A stretch of DNA of 64,000 nucleotides from Desulfofustis glycolicus DSM 9705 (GTDB lineage Bacteria; Desulfobacterota; Desulfobulbia; Desulfobulbales; Desulfocapsaceae): assembly GCF_900130015.1 (NCBI RefSeq), contig NZ_FQXS01000002.1, forward strand, positions 62,001 through 126,000, in the 5' to 3' direction. This document shows, piece after piece, positions 18,702 through 27,462 of the stretch. A program made the position numbers and the translations under genes. The notes beneath the pieces were generated by a model. It was not told where the DNA came from. It was given only the letters and a program-made list of their open reading frames with translations, and made no database searches. Positions within the stretch are counted from its first letter, which is position 1. Each line of letters opens with the position of its first letter.

Positions 18702-18971
18702 TTACTTGCGTATGCCCAGTTCCTTGATCAGTTCCCGGTACTTACCGATGTCTTTTTTCTTGAGGTAATCGAGCAGACTCCGTCGTTGTCCGACCAGTTT
18801 GAGCAATCCCTGACGGGAATGGTGGTCTTTGGCATGCACCTTGAAGTGTTCTGTCAGGTATTGGATGCGGTCGGTCAACAAGGCAATCTGGACTTCTGAC
18901 GAACCGGTATCCGACGGGTGCGTTTTAAATTTCTCGATAATCTCGTTTTTCTTTACTGCCGACTGTGCCAC
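18702..18971 (-). CDS. rpsO: 30S ribosomal protein S15
   Basis: Small-subunit protein of 89 residues that binds 16S rRNA early in assembly. Recognisable by [51 protein letters not shown] and the C-terminal [12 protein letters not shown]. It begins with GTG, after AGGAGG with six bases spacing. Located between truB and pnp as in most bacteria. Confidence 0.98.
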   Translation of the reverse strand: MAQSAVKKNEIIEKFKTHPSDTGSSEVQIALLTDRIQYLTEHFKVHAKDHHSRQGLLKLVGQRRSLLDYLKKKDIGKYRELIKELGIRK

Positions 18972-19098
18972 AGTAATCCTCCTGTATCGTTCAGAACTCT
19001 AGTAGTTGTTCAATTATACTGCAATGCCGAATCGACGGCAAATCCGATCTGCCATGCCGACGACGTTGAATGACAGCAGTTCTCATTCGCGATCCGTT

Positions 19099-19875
19099 TC
19101 AACCGTAACAGGTAATATTATCGCTTTTCCCTGAAGACTGCAAGCATTTCTGCACTTCATCCACATCGACAAACGCCTGGCGCAACAGTTCGGGACCATT
19201 CTCTGCGGCCAGGGCCTGGCCGCAGACACTCTGCTCCACGGAAAAAGAGCCACTGGCAAGACGGCGCAGCGCCGTGAGGTAGGCCCCGCATCCCAGGGCA
19301 GCACCGATATCGGCGGCCAATGTCCTGATATAGGTACCCTTGCTGCACTCTACCAGTAACTCGAGCGTCGGGGCGCTCATCGTTACCTGCTCGCGGGGAT
19401 CCAGCCAACGCAACAAGGAGATCGTTACCGGCCGCGGCGGTTTCTCGATGATGATGCCGTTCCGGGCGTAATGATACAGCGGCTTGCCCTGGTGCTTCAC
19501 GGCGGAAAAGGCCGGCGGCGATTGCATGATCGGACCGCGAAAGCGGTCCAGTACCTGCTCTATGGTCTGGTGCTCAATCGGCGGCCACGGTTCGCTGCGT
19601 ATCAACTGGCCTTCCGGATCCTGGGTCGACGAAACCGTGCCCAAGACCAGCGTCGCCAGGTACTGTTTCTCCCCGGCCATGATCCGATCGATCAACCGGG
19701 TGGCCGGCCGGCCGATGCAGACGACGAGCAGGCCGGTGGCAAAAGGATCGAGCGTACCGGCGTGACCGACTTTCTTGACGCCGCTGAGCCGGCGTACCAA
19801 GCGCACCATTGCAAAAGAAGTCTTGCCGGCCGGTTTGTCAACCAGCACCATCCCGGGCGCAAAAGGTACGGTCAT
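19099..19875 (-). CDS. truB: tRNA pseudouridine-55 synthase
   Basis: Makes pseudouridine 55 in the T-loop of nearly all tRNAs. The 258-residue protein has GMVLVDKPAGKTS, the catalytic motif GHAGTLDPFATGLL (Asp43), KQYLATLVLGTVSSTQD and CSKGTYIRTLAADIG. It lies 16 bases after nrnA. The short C-terminal segment lacks a clear PUA domain, which is variable in the family. Confidence 0.97.
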   Translation of the reverse strand: MTVPFAPGMVLVDKPAGKTSFAMVRLVRRLSGVKKVGHAGTLDPFATGLLVVCIGRPATRLIDRIMAGEKQYLATLVLGTVSSTQDPEGQLIRSEPWPPIEHQTIEQVLDRFRGPIMQSPPAFSAVKHQGKPLYHYARNGIIIEKPPRPVTISLLRWLDPREQVTMSAPTLELLVECSKGTYIRTLAADIGAALGCGAYLTALRRLASGSFSVEQSVCGQALAAENGPELLRQAFVDVDEVQKCLQSSGKSDNITCYG

Positions 19876-19891
19876 CGGTTCGTGTCAACGA

Positions 19892-20902
19892 TCAGGGAAG
19901 ATGGCTGGCCAGTCGTTCGGCAATAACCTGGTGCAGGCGTTGCCGGGCCTCTTCGAGAGAAAGTCCGCAAAACCGGCAACCGGCGGCATTGCGGTGCCCA
20001 CCTCCGCCAAACTCCTTGGCGATATCGGCCACATCGACAGCCCCCTTGGCCCTGAGACTGACCGAGACCCGGTTGTCGTCAAGCTCCTTGAGAAAAACCG
20101 CCACCCGGACTGAACGGATGGCCCGCGGGAAATCGACAAAGCCTTCGATATCCTGGATCGCGGCACCGGCGCGGTCCAACATATCATTAGTGACATGAAT
20201 GCAGGCGATCTGTTCGTCGTCGGACAGATCGAGCGTACCGAGAACCAATTGCAGCAGCTTCAGTCGTCCGGGACTGAAGTTATCGTAAATCTGGGCGGCT
20301 ACCTGCTCGGGCTTGACGCCGCTCGCCAGCAGCCGGCCGGCAATCTCCAGCGTCCGGGCACCGGTGCAATCATAGCGGAAAGAGCCGGTATCGGTGACGA
20401 TCGCAACATAGATGTTAAAAGCGCCATCCAGAGAGAATTCCTGTCCGAGAGCGGTGCCGATCTCGTACACCATCTCACCGGTGGAGGAACGTAACGGATC
20501 GACCCAACGCAGATGTCCGTAGTTGCGATGGGACCGATGATGATCGACGACCACCAGTGGTTCGCTGTCGAGCAACAGGTGCTTATCCTTGCCGAGTCGT
20601 TCATCCTCACCGCAGTCGAGGACGATAGTCACCAGGTCTTTTCTCCCGGCCTGCCGGCGAAAGTCTTGTAATGCCTCAAGACTGCAACGAATCCGCTCGC
20701 AGCCGGGCAAAAAGTCATAGAGATGCGAAACCGGCTGATCGAGGTAGGCAAAGACCGTTTTCCCCATCGCCGACAGCATATCGGCCAGCCCGAGCAAGGA
20801 GCCGAGCGCGTCACCATCCGGATGGATGTGGGTCAACAGGACAAAATGACCTCGGTCTCTGATCAAGCGAAGAATATCTTCAGGAACGACGTTCTCGCTC
20901 AT
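19892..20902 (-). CDS. nrnA: DHH/DHHA1 oligoribonuclease and pAp phosphatase
   Basis: NrnA-type phosphoesterase of 336 residues that degrades nanoRNAs and dephosphorylates pAp in species lacking Orn/CysQ. Metal-binding motifs are HIHPDGDALGS, LDCGED and VVDHHRSHRNYG in the DHH part; the DHHA1 part has VSLRAKGAVDVADIAKEFGGGGHRNAAGC. The ATG follows AGGGAGAAG and lies 23 bases inside the 3' end of rbfA, suggesting coupling. The position between rbfA and truB is common for this family. Confidence 0.93.
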   Translation of the reverse strand: MSENVVPEDILRLIRDRGHFVLLTHIHPDGDALGSLLGLADMLSAMGKTVFAYLDQPVSHLYDFLPGCERIRCSLEALQDFRRQAGRKDLVTIVLDCGEDERLGKDKHLLLDSEPLVVVDHHRSHRNYGHLRWVDPLRSSTGEMVYEIGTALGQEFSLDGAFNIYVAIVTDTGSFRYDCTGARTLEIAGRLLASGVKPEQVAAQIYDNFSPGRLKLLQLVLGTLDLSDDEQIACIHVTNDMLDRAGAAIQDIEGFVDFPRAIRSVRVAVFLKELDDNRVSVSLRAKGAVDVADIAKEFGGGGHRNAAGCRFCGLSLEEARQRLHQVIAERLASHLP

Positions 20903-21305
20903 ACTTCTCCCTGGCTATCTCTGCCAGTAGTTTTTCCACTTCAGACACTCTTTCCGCTCCCTCATCATACCAGAAGCGCAACTCCGGAGTAAATCTCAGA
21001 TTGATGGTCCTGGCCAGATGACTGCGCATGAAACCGGCAGCCCGTTCCAACGCCTGCCGCGCCTCGTCGACAGTGCAGCCCCCCGGCAGGGTGGTAAAAT
21101 AAATTTTGGCGTGACGCAGGTCATCGGTAACCGTTACCCGGTTGATCTGCACGTCATGCAACCGGGGATCGCTGCTGCGTTGCACCAGCAGCATGGACAA
21201 TTCGTTACGGATTGCATCGGCGACCCGGACGGCACGCTTGGGAGGCTGCGAGCGGACCGCCCCGAGTGCCTCAAGTTCCTGTTTTGGATGCCATGGCTTC
21301 TTCAT
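20880..21305 (-). CDS. rbfA: 30S ribosome-binding factor A
   Basis: KH-type cold-shock assembly factor of 141 residues that matures the 16S 5' end. Family segments are RAVRVADAIRNELSMLL, DPRLHDVQINRVTVTDDLRHAKIYF and LRFTPELRFWYDEGAERVSEVEKLL. It has an N-terminal extension of about 20 residues over short homologues. Lies directly after infB (12 bases) and overlaps nrnA. Confidence 0.95.
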   Translation of the reverse strand: MKKPWHPKQELEALGAVRSQPPKRAVRVADAIRNELSMLLVQRSSDPRLHDVQINRVTVTDDLRHAKIYFTTLPGGCTVDEARQALERAAGFMRSHLARTINLRFTPELRFWYDEGAERVSEVEKLLAEIAREKYERERRS

Positions 21306-21317
21306 TGCGGCACACTG

Positions 21318-24050
21318 CTAGTCCAGCTTTGCTTCAACCTGCTGCATGACGAATGCCTCAAGCTGATCGCCCACCTTGATATCGTTGAAATGCTCAACGC
21401 CGATACCGCATTCGTAACCGGCGACGACTTCCTTGGCGTCGTCCTTGAACCGGCGCAACGAGCTGATCTTGCCGGTATAGACAACCACCCCGTCACGAAC
21501 GACGCGTACACCGGCATTTCTCCTGATCGCCCCATCGGTGACGAAGCAACCGGCGATCTTGCCGACTTTCGGAACGCTGAAGGTATCGCGAATCTCGGCA
21601 GTACCGATGACCTCTTCCTCAAACGTCGGGTCGAGCATGCCGAGCATCGCCTTGCGGATGTCGTCCAAGGCATGATAAATGACGTCATACGAGCGCAGGT
21701 CAACGTTTTCCCGGCTGGCAAGATCCTTGATCTTGGCGGTCGGCCGAACATTGAACCCGATAATGATAGCATCGGAGGCCGAGGCGAGCAGGATGTCGGA
21801 CTCGGTGATGGTACCGGTCCCCTCATGCAGGACCCGCACCTTGATCGTTTCGGTGGACAATTCCTCGGCAGCCTTGGCAAACGCCTCCAGGGTTCCCTGT
21901 ACGTCAGCGCGAATGATCACCCGCAGTTCCTGTACGTCTCCCTCGGACATCTTCTCGAACAACTTATCCAGCGAAATCTTGCTGCCGGCTGCCAGTTCGG
22001 TCTCGCGCACCTTCATCGAGCGGGCCTGGCTGACGTTCTTGGCCATCTTCTCGTCGGTTACCACTATGAACTCGTCGCCGGCCAGCGGGACACCGGACAG
22101 TCCCTGGACCTCGATCGGGGCCGACGGTCCGGCCTCCCTGATCGGCCGCCCCTTGTCGTCGCGCATCGCCCGGACCTTGCCGCTGTACTGGCCGACGACG
22201 AAATAATCGCCGTTGCGCAGCGTTCCGTCCTGGATGAGCACCGTCGCAACCGCACCGCGCCCTTTATCCAGTTGCGCCTCGACGACGCGGCCTTTGGCCT
22301 TTCGTGATGCGTCGGCCTGCAGTTCCAGCATTTCGGCCATCAATTGAATGTTTTCCAGCAATTCGTCAATACCGACATTTTTCTTGGCCGAGGTTTCGCA
22401 ATAGATGGTCTGTCCGCCCCAGTCTTCAGGGATCAAGCCGAAATCGGATAGTTCCCGCTTGACCCGATCCGGGTCGGCATTGTCCTTGTCTATTTTATTG
22501 ACCGCCACCAGAATCGGTACACCGGCGGCCTGGGCATGATTGATCGCTTCTTTGGTCTGATCCATGACGCCGTCGTCAGCGGCCACCACCAGGATTACCA
22601 AGTCGGTGATCTGGGCACCACGGGAACGCATCTCGGTAAAGGCGGCATGCCCGGGCGTATCGACGAAGGTGACGTCACCGGCCTTGGAACGCACGTGATA
22701 AGCGCCGATATGCTGGGTAATGCCACCCGCTTCGCCCTCGGCGACATCGGTCTTTCTGATGGCATCGAGGATCGAGGTCTTGCCGTGATCGACATGGCCC
22801 ATAACCGTGACCACCGGCGGCCGCATCTTCGTTTCTCCGCCCTCTTCCTGCGCATCGAGCAATTGGATACCGATCTCCTCGGTAATCCCCTGCTCGACCT
22901 CGTAACCGAAATCAGTTGCTATCAATGTCGCCGTCTCGATATCGACCACCTGATTCATCGTCGCCATGACACCGAGACCCATCAACTTGGCAATGACCTC
23001 GGAAGCCTTGACCTTCATCCGAGCCGCCAGATCGCCAACGGTAATGGTGTCGAAGACGGTGATCTTGCGTTTGCTGGCCTTCATCTCGATGGTCGACGGT
23101 GCGATTCGTTTGTCCGCTTTGCGGCCCCGTTTGCCACGCTTGCCGCCACGCTGATAGTCGGCGTCGAAATGGGTGAATTTAACGCTCTTCTTGCCCCCTT
23201 TACGGGCCCCTTTGCCGCGCCGGTCGCGGTCATCGTCGTCTGCGGTTCCAACTGCACGCTTGCCCTTTTTCCGGGCCCGCTCCGAGGCCTCAGCGGGCGT
23301 TTCCGGCTGGAATTCCACGGCGATTTTCGGTCGACCGGTCTTCGATGCGGTAGAGCGGGCCATCTTTTTCGGCCGGGACCGTTCAGCCGTGTCCGATTCA
23401 TCAGGAACCGGCAGGTCGATCGAGCCGACCACCCGGGCGATGGTCTTGCGTTCCACTTTTTTCGACTTTGCCGGCGGTGCTGCAGCTTCCCGGTCATCCG
23501 GTTCGCCAGGTTGCGCAACAGAATCCTCAACCGTTTCGGCCAATGCGCCGTCATCGGTTTCGGTGCTCGGAGTCTCATCCCGATCCGCGTCGGCGGCCGG
23601 TTGCGCTACCTCCTCGGCCGGCTCGGCGGTCTCGCCTGCCGGAGACTGCTGCTCTTCCTCGGCTCCCGACTGTCTGAGGATCGACGCCTCTTCGGCTTCA
23701 GCCTGGACCGCCGTCCTATCGGCATCGCTGTCGCCGGTACCATCCTGTTCCGCCTGCTCGATCTCGGTCGTTTCTTCCGCGGCCTCTTCCTGCTCGGCCT
23801 TCGGACGCCGGCGAATAATGGTGGCCCGCCGCCTGATAACCGTCGCCCCCTGGGAAGCATCTATTCTCTTTTCGACCAGTTCGGTTTCCGAGTTCTGAAG
23901 CATCGTCCGGCGAATCTTTTCAGCGGTATCTTCATCGACTGTCGAACTATGGCCTTTGACGTCGTACCCTTCGGCAATCAACTTATCGGCCAGATCTTTG
24001 CCGGTCATCCCGGCTTCTTTCGCCAGTTCGTAAACCCTCACTCTGCTCAT
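21318..24050 (-). CDS. infB: Translation initiation factor IF-2
   Basis: GTPase of 910 residues delivering initiator tRNA to the 30S subunit. An IF2_N domain starts the protein ([23 protein letters not shown]), followed by about 250 residues of acidic then basic low-complexity linker and a second IF2_N. The G domain has [24 protein letters not shown] and NKID, and the C-terminal domains end with [23 protein letters not shown] site precedes the ATG. The long linker is strain-variable in this family. Confidence 0.97.
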   Translation of the reverse strand: MSRVRVYELAKEAGMTGKDLADKLIAEGYDVKGHSSTVDEDTAEKIRRTMLQNSETELVEKRIDASQGATVIRRRATIIRRRPKAEQEEAAEETTEIEQAEQDGTGDSDADRTAVQAEAEEASILRQSGAEEEQQSPAGETAEPAEEVAQPAADADRDETPSTETDDGALAETVEDSVAQPGEPDDREAAAPPAKSKKVERKTIARVVGSIDLPVPDESDTAERSRPKKMARSTASKTGRPKIAVEFQPETPAEASERARKKGKRAVGTADDDDRDRRGKGARKGGKKSVKFTHFDADYQRGGKRGKRGRKADKRIAPSTIEMKASKRKITVFDTITVGDLAARMKVKASEVIAKLMGLGVMATMNQVVDIETATLIATDFGYEVEQGITEEIGIQLLDAQEEGGETKMRPPVVTVMGHVDHGKTSILDAIRKTDVAEGEAGGITQHIGAYHVRSKAGDVTFVDTPGHAAFTEMRSRGAQITDLVILVVAADDGVMDQTKEAINHAQAAGVPILVAVNKIDKDNADPDRVKRELSDFGLIPEDWGGQTIYCETSAKKNVGIDELLENIQLMAEMLELQADASRKAKGRVVEAQLDKGRGAVATVLIQDGTLRNGDYFVVGQYSGKVRAMRDDKGRPIREAGPSAPIEVQGLSGVPLAGDEFIVVTDEKMAKNVSQARSMKVRETELAAGSKISLDKLFEKMSEGDVQELRVIIRADVQGTLEAFAKAAEELSTETIKVRVLHEGTGTITESDILLASASDAIIIGFNVRPTAKIKDLASRENVDLRSYDVIYHALDDIRKAMLGMLDPTFEEEVIGTAEIRDTFSVPKVGKIAGCFVTDGAIRRNAGVRVVRDGVVVYTGKISSLRRFKDDAKEVVAGYECGIGVEHFNDIKVGDQLEAFVMQQVEAKLD

Positions 24051-24128
24051 GCCTCACTCCTGGAAAACCACCTTCTGGGTTCTTCTTCGCTCTACCACAG
24101 CATCTATCACCAGGCAACAGCCGGGACA

Positions 24129-24341
24129 TCATGTCCGGCGAAACAACCGCTGCCATCGTCTGCTGTCTGCGTAAAACCTGTTCATGCACGTCTCGTTACT
24201 GCACGTATAGACACCGCGCCCCGGTGCAACCTGGCGTTCATCGGCTACCGGACCGTCACCGCGCCAACAATGGCGCAGCAGTTCGCCCTTGCCTGCCTTC
24301 CTGCGGCAACTGACGCAGGTGCGAATCGGTCGCCGGGTCAC
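24129..24341 (-). CDS. ylxR: YlxR-family RNA-binding protein
   Basis: Small basic protein (DUF448) of 70 residues with the family signature RTCVSCRRK and GRGVYTC; the two CxxC-like cysteine pairs are typical. It sits eight bases after nusA and before infB, the usual place, and begins with GTG. Homologues act as nucleoid-associated or RNase P-linked regulators; the role here is not shown by sequence. Confidence 0.92.
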   Translation of the reverse strand: MTRRPIRTCVSCRRKAGKGELLRHCWRGDGPVADERQVAPGRGVYTCSNETCMNRFYADSRRWQRLFRRT

Positions 24342-24349
24342 GGACGATC

Positions 24350-25894
24350 TTATTCCGGCTTGGCCGCGGGCGACTGCTCTTCCTGCTCGTCAGCCTCGTC
24401 GGCCGCATCTTCGGTACCGGCTTCATCGGCTGTGTCTTCAGCTGCACCTTCGCCTGCTGCATCTTCTCCTGCGACTGCATCAATCGCATCTTCGGTACCG
24501 GCTTCATCGGCTGTGTCTTCAGCTTCAACTCCGCCTGTTGCGTCCGGAAGCGGACCGTCGCCGGCTTGGCTCTGACGGTCGGCAGCCTGCGCCTTCTCGC
24601 GTAACGCTGCCGCAGCCAACTCCTTCTCCTCCTGCTCGGCGGCCTCGGCAAGCGCCTCCTCACCGGCAAGATTGGCCGCCGCATCGATAAGCTGCGCCGC
24701 GTACTCTTCGTCGATGGCCCGAATAATCGTCAATGTTTCCGCCGAAGCACGGGCCAGATCGACGACCGACTTGATCTCCTTGGCCAGCAGTTGATCGGCC
24801 AGGTTTTCATCGATTCCCGGTACCTGCAGCAATGACTGGTAACCCTCGTCTTCCAGGTTGGCCCAGCGCTGTTCGCTCTTCACATCGATCCGCCAGCCCA
24901 TCAGCTTCGAGGCCAGGCGGACGTTCTGTCCCTGTCTGCCGATAGCCAGCGACAGCTGGTCGTTGGGTACGACCACGAGCAGCGAGTTGGCGTCCTCGTC
25001 GACCATGACCATACTGACATGGGCGGGCGCCAGTGCATTATAAACATATTTTGCCGGATCGGGGCTCCAGGTGACGATATCGATGCGTTCACCCTGCAAT
25101 TCCTGGACGACGTTCTGGACCCGGCTGCCCTTCATGCCGACGCAAGCGCCGACCGGATCGACATCGGACTCGGATGAACTGACCGCTATCTTTGCCCGAA
25201 ATCCCGGCTCCCGGCTGACACCCATGATTTTAACGATGCCTTCGGCAATTTCCGGCACCTCGAGCTGGAACAACTTCTCGAGAAATTCATCGGCAGTGCG
25301 CGACAGGATCAACTGGGAATCACGGCTGTTCTGGCGAACCTCCAGCAAATAGGCACGTATCCGGTCGCCCTGCTTGAACGAGCGTTTCGGTATCTGGTGT
25401 TCTTTGGGTAGAATCGCATCGGTACGACCGAGATTGACCACCATGTTGCCGCGCTCGAAGCGTTGGACGATACCACTGACAACTTCACCCTGACGATCCT
25501 TGAACATGTCGTATATAACGTCACGCTCGGCATCCTTCATACGGTGAATGATGACCTGTTTGGCGGACTGAGCGGCGATGCGACCGAGTTCGGTAATGTT
25601 TTCCATTTTCTCGCCGAGTTCATCACCCAGCTGGACCTCGGGATCGAGCACTTTGGCGGCCTCGAAAGAGATCTCGGTCTGATCATCCTCGGCGACCTCG
25701 ACAACACTGCGGAACTGGAACACTTCGACTTCACCCAATTCCTCGTTGTAGTGCACTTCGATGTCGCGCCTGCTGCCGTACTTCTTTCGGGCGGCGGAGG
25801 CTACCGCTTCCTCGATCGCCTCTACCAGAAGCCGACGGTCGAATCCGCGATCCCTGCTGATCTGGTCAATTATCCGTTTTAAGTCCGATACCAT
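24350..25894 (-). CDS. nusA: Transcription elongation/termination factor NusA
   Basis: RNA polymerase-binding factor of 514 residues: N-terminal domain (LKRIIDQISRDRGFDRRLLVEAIEEA), S1 domain (GEVVSGIVQRFERGNMVVNLGR), two KH domains (GACVGMKGSRVQNVVQEL and LAIGRQGQNVRLASKL) and a helix-hairpin-helix region (VPGIDENLADQLLAKEI). The last 100 residues are an acidic Ala/Glu/Asp tail with an exact internal duplication. The operon order rimP-nusA-ylxR-infB is the common bacterial one. Confidence 0.97.
   Translation of the reverse strand: MVSDLKRIIDQISRDRGFDRRLLVEAIEEAVASAARKKYGSRRDIEVHYNEELGEVEVFQFRSVVEVAEDDQTEISFEAAKVLDPEVQLGDELGEKMENITELGRIAAQSAKQVIIHRMKDAERDVIYDMFKDRQGEVVSGIVQRFERGNMVVNLGRTDAILPKEHQIPKRSFKQGDRIRAYLLEVRQNSRDSQLILSRTADEFLEKLFQLEVPEIAEGIVKIMGVSREPGFRAKIAVSSSESDVDPVGACVGMKGSRVQNVVQELQGERIDIVTWSPDPAKYVYNALAPAHVSMVMVDEDANSLLVVVPNDQLSLAIGRQGQNVRLASKLMGWRIDVKSEQRWANLEDEGYQSLLQVPGIDENLADQLLAKEIKSVVDLARASAETLTIIRAIDEEYAAQLIDAAANLAGEEALAEAAEQEEKELAAAALREKAQAADRQSQAGDGPLPDATGGVEAEDTADEAGTEDAIDAVAGEDAAGEGAAEDTADEAGTEDAADEADEQEEQSPAAKPE
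24405..24524 (-). repeat. 39-base direct repeat in nusA tail
   Basis: Exact 39-base copies at 24405-24443 and 24486-24524, offset by 81 bases (27 codons), encode the duplicated acidic segment EDTADEAGTEDA. In-frame period and exact identity point to a recent tandem-type duplication inside the acidic NusA tail. Confidence 0.85.
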
Positions 25895-25971
25895 TATCCT
25901 ACCTCACCATCAGCGCTTCCCATGCCAAGGAACCGGCCGTTGCGGTTGTGCGCCTCTGTCCTAAAACCACC

Positions 25972-26427
25972 CTAAAGAGTCAGACGGGCCTTGTTGATCT
26001 CATCCCAGGGAACGGTATGCAGCTCCCCGTTTTCAAGTTCAACGATCAGTGTCCCGTCGCCCACCTCTTGCAGCCGACCGATAAAAACCTTCTGGCCGTC
26101 TCGCTCCTGCGACAATTTCACGCGTATTTTTTCCCCGACAAACCGTCGGCATTCAGCTAGTGAACGCAGCATCCGTTCCGCCCCCGGCGAGGAAACCTCC
26201 AAATGATACTGGTGCTCGATCAGGTCTTCCACGTCAAGGAAATCGCTCACTTCCCGGCTCACCCGGGAACAATCGTCAAGCGACACGCCGCCGACCCGGT
26301 CGATGGTCAAACGCAGCACCCAGCCTTGGTTCTCCCGGCGGAACTGGACATCATAGAGCTCCAGCCCCATCGCCGGCAAGAGCGACTCGGCAAACTCACG
26401 AACACGGCTGACCACTCCTTCGTTCAT
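25972..26427 (-). CDS. rimP: Ribosome maturation factor RimP
   Basis: Assembly factor of 151 residues for the 30S subunit. Segments LLPAMGLELYDVQFRRENQGWVLRL (written in parts), DDCSRVSREVSDFLDVEDLIEHQYHLEVSSPGAERML and a C-terminal SH3-like barrel (FIGRLQEVGDGTLIVEL) match the family. First gene of the 11-gene minus-strand run; GAAGGACG precedes the ATG. Confidence 0.95.
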   Translation of the reverse strand: MNEGVVSRVREFAESLLPAMGLELYDVQFRRENQGWVLRLTIDRVGGVSLDDCSRVSREVSDFLDVEDLIEHQYHLEVSSPGAERMLRSLAECRRFVGEKIRVKLSQERDGQKVFIGRLQEVGDGTLIVELENGELHTVPWDEINKARLTL

Positions 26428-26525
26428 CGTCCTTCAGTTGTTTCATTTGGCCTGTCACGACGCCGCGTTGCCGACTGCTGTCAGCGCCGGGTTATCCGAC
26501 GGCCGCACATTGCTGTGCCGGTCAT

Positions 26526-26551
26526 AAAAAAAAAAGCGGGCAAAGCCCACT
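26526..26551 (-). terminator. Intrinsic terminator after tRNA-Gly
   Basis: On the minus strand AGTGGGC-TTT-GCCCGCT is followed directly by ten T residues (26526-26535). It lies 110 bases downstream of the tRNA gene and about 100 bases upstream of rimP, so it should separate the two transcripts; a rimP promoter must then lie in 26428-26525. Confidence 0.8.
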
Positions 26552-26660
26552 TTCCTATTCCTGGCAACACACCCTGCGTTCCAGGTATAAGCAACCGTCC
26601 CTCGGCTCGTGCCCCAGGTGCAGGCTGTTGTCGATGACTGCAGACGGTTGGTCTTCGGTG

Positions 26661-26736
26661 TGGAGCGGGCAACGAGGCTCGAACTCGCGACCTCAAGCTT
26701 GGGAAGCTCGCGCTCTGCCAACTGAGCTATGCCCGC
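26661..26736 (-). tRNA. tRNA-Gly (anticodon CCC), CCA encoded
   Basis: Reverse complement folds as a cloverleaf: acceptor GCGGGCA/TGCCCGC, D-arm GCTCAGTTGGCAGAGC, anticodon stem CGAGC/GCTTG with loop TTCCCAA (anticodon CCC, codon GGG), T-arm with GTTCGAGCC, discriminator T and an encoded CCA. Promoter and terminator candidates flank it. Confidence 0.95.
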
Positions 26737-26759
26737 ATCTATCAGACCGTAACGTGACT

Positions 26760-26788
26760 AAGTAACCACACGTTGCCTGACTTGTCAA
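26760..26788 (-). promoter_or_regulatory. tRNA-Gly promoter
   Basis: On the minus strand a perfect TTGACA (26783-26788) is 17 bases from TTACTT (26760-26765), a weak -10, ending 23 bases before the tRNA 5' end. The strong -35 and position support it. Confidence 0.5.
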
Positions 26789-27462
26789 GATGTTGCACCT
26801 AACAGAATGTTTCGGACTAGCTTCACTGGCTATATAAATACAACAGGCGACGACAATCCGTCTTCCCGACCTGGCCGATCCTGTCTGAGATTGCAGCACG
26901 AAGGCCCGGCAAGACAGAAAATTAGCTTCGAAGGGTTACTAAATGACCACCTTTGCCAGTGAGCGAGGACGGGTTGTAATATGCCCGGCCTTTGTTTTAC
27001 CTGAATTCCATGTTCCCGGGCTGGCCGGTTCTGCCGGAGGCTGCATCGCGATGGCCCGGCTGGCCGGAGAATCAGGGCCGAAGGGCTGCGGACAGGACGT
27101 CCGCAGCCGGCGGTCAGGCCATGGATGGCCTGTCTGCCGGCCTCGGAGGCCAGTCGATCAGGCCGCAGCGCAGCAGCCGGAGGCAGGACCGGCCAGCCCT
27201 GCCGGCTGAGCTTATAGCGAGCGGAAGGCTTCATAGCCAGCGGGGAACAGGATTAAACCCGTCCTGCCGTTAAAGAGATTGACAAACCCGCGGCTGATTA
27301 ATACAACAACGGGCAACTGTGCCTGAAAACATATCGTCCCGTCGTATCCAGGCCCCGCATTTGCATTGCAATTATCCTATTTATCTCCATAATTTGGGAA
27401 AAACATGCAGCACCGCACCGGGATGAATCGCCTGGCCGGAAACAGCCGACACATACGGATAA
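26789..27462. other. Gene-free repeat-rich interval
   Basis: About 670 bases between the tRNA promoter and topB. It contains a diverged R2-like start near 26870-26920 (CTGGCCGATCCTGTCTGAGA and the GCACGAAGGCCCGGC that follows), the fuller R2 copy at 27020-27196 and a degenerate R3 hairpin near 27242-27270. Short open frames here are not conserved between repeat copies and are not called as genes. The topB promoter should lie in the AT-richer 27340-27460. Confidence 0.6.
27020..27196. repeat. GC-rich structured repeat R2, longest copy
   Basis: Runs from CTGGCCGGTTCTGCCGGAGG to CAGGACCGGCCAG. The perfect hairpin arms GCTGCGGAC and GTCCGCAGC and the GGCCATGGATGGCC palindrome are kept relative to 14714-14868. 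A fragment of its right end recurs at 43090-43133. Confidence 0.75.

Noticed and set aside
22536-24575. 679-codon open frame antisense to infB
   Set aside because: Mirror of the low-complexity infB linker and G domain; infB is intact on the other strand.
26830-27273. Open frames inside the repeat block before topB
   Set aside because: They translate R2 repeats; frames are not preserved in the other R2 copies.
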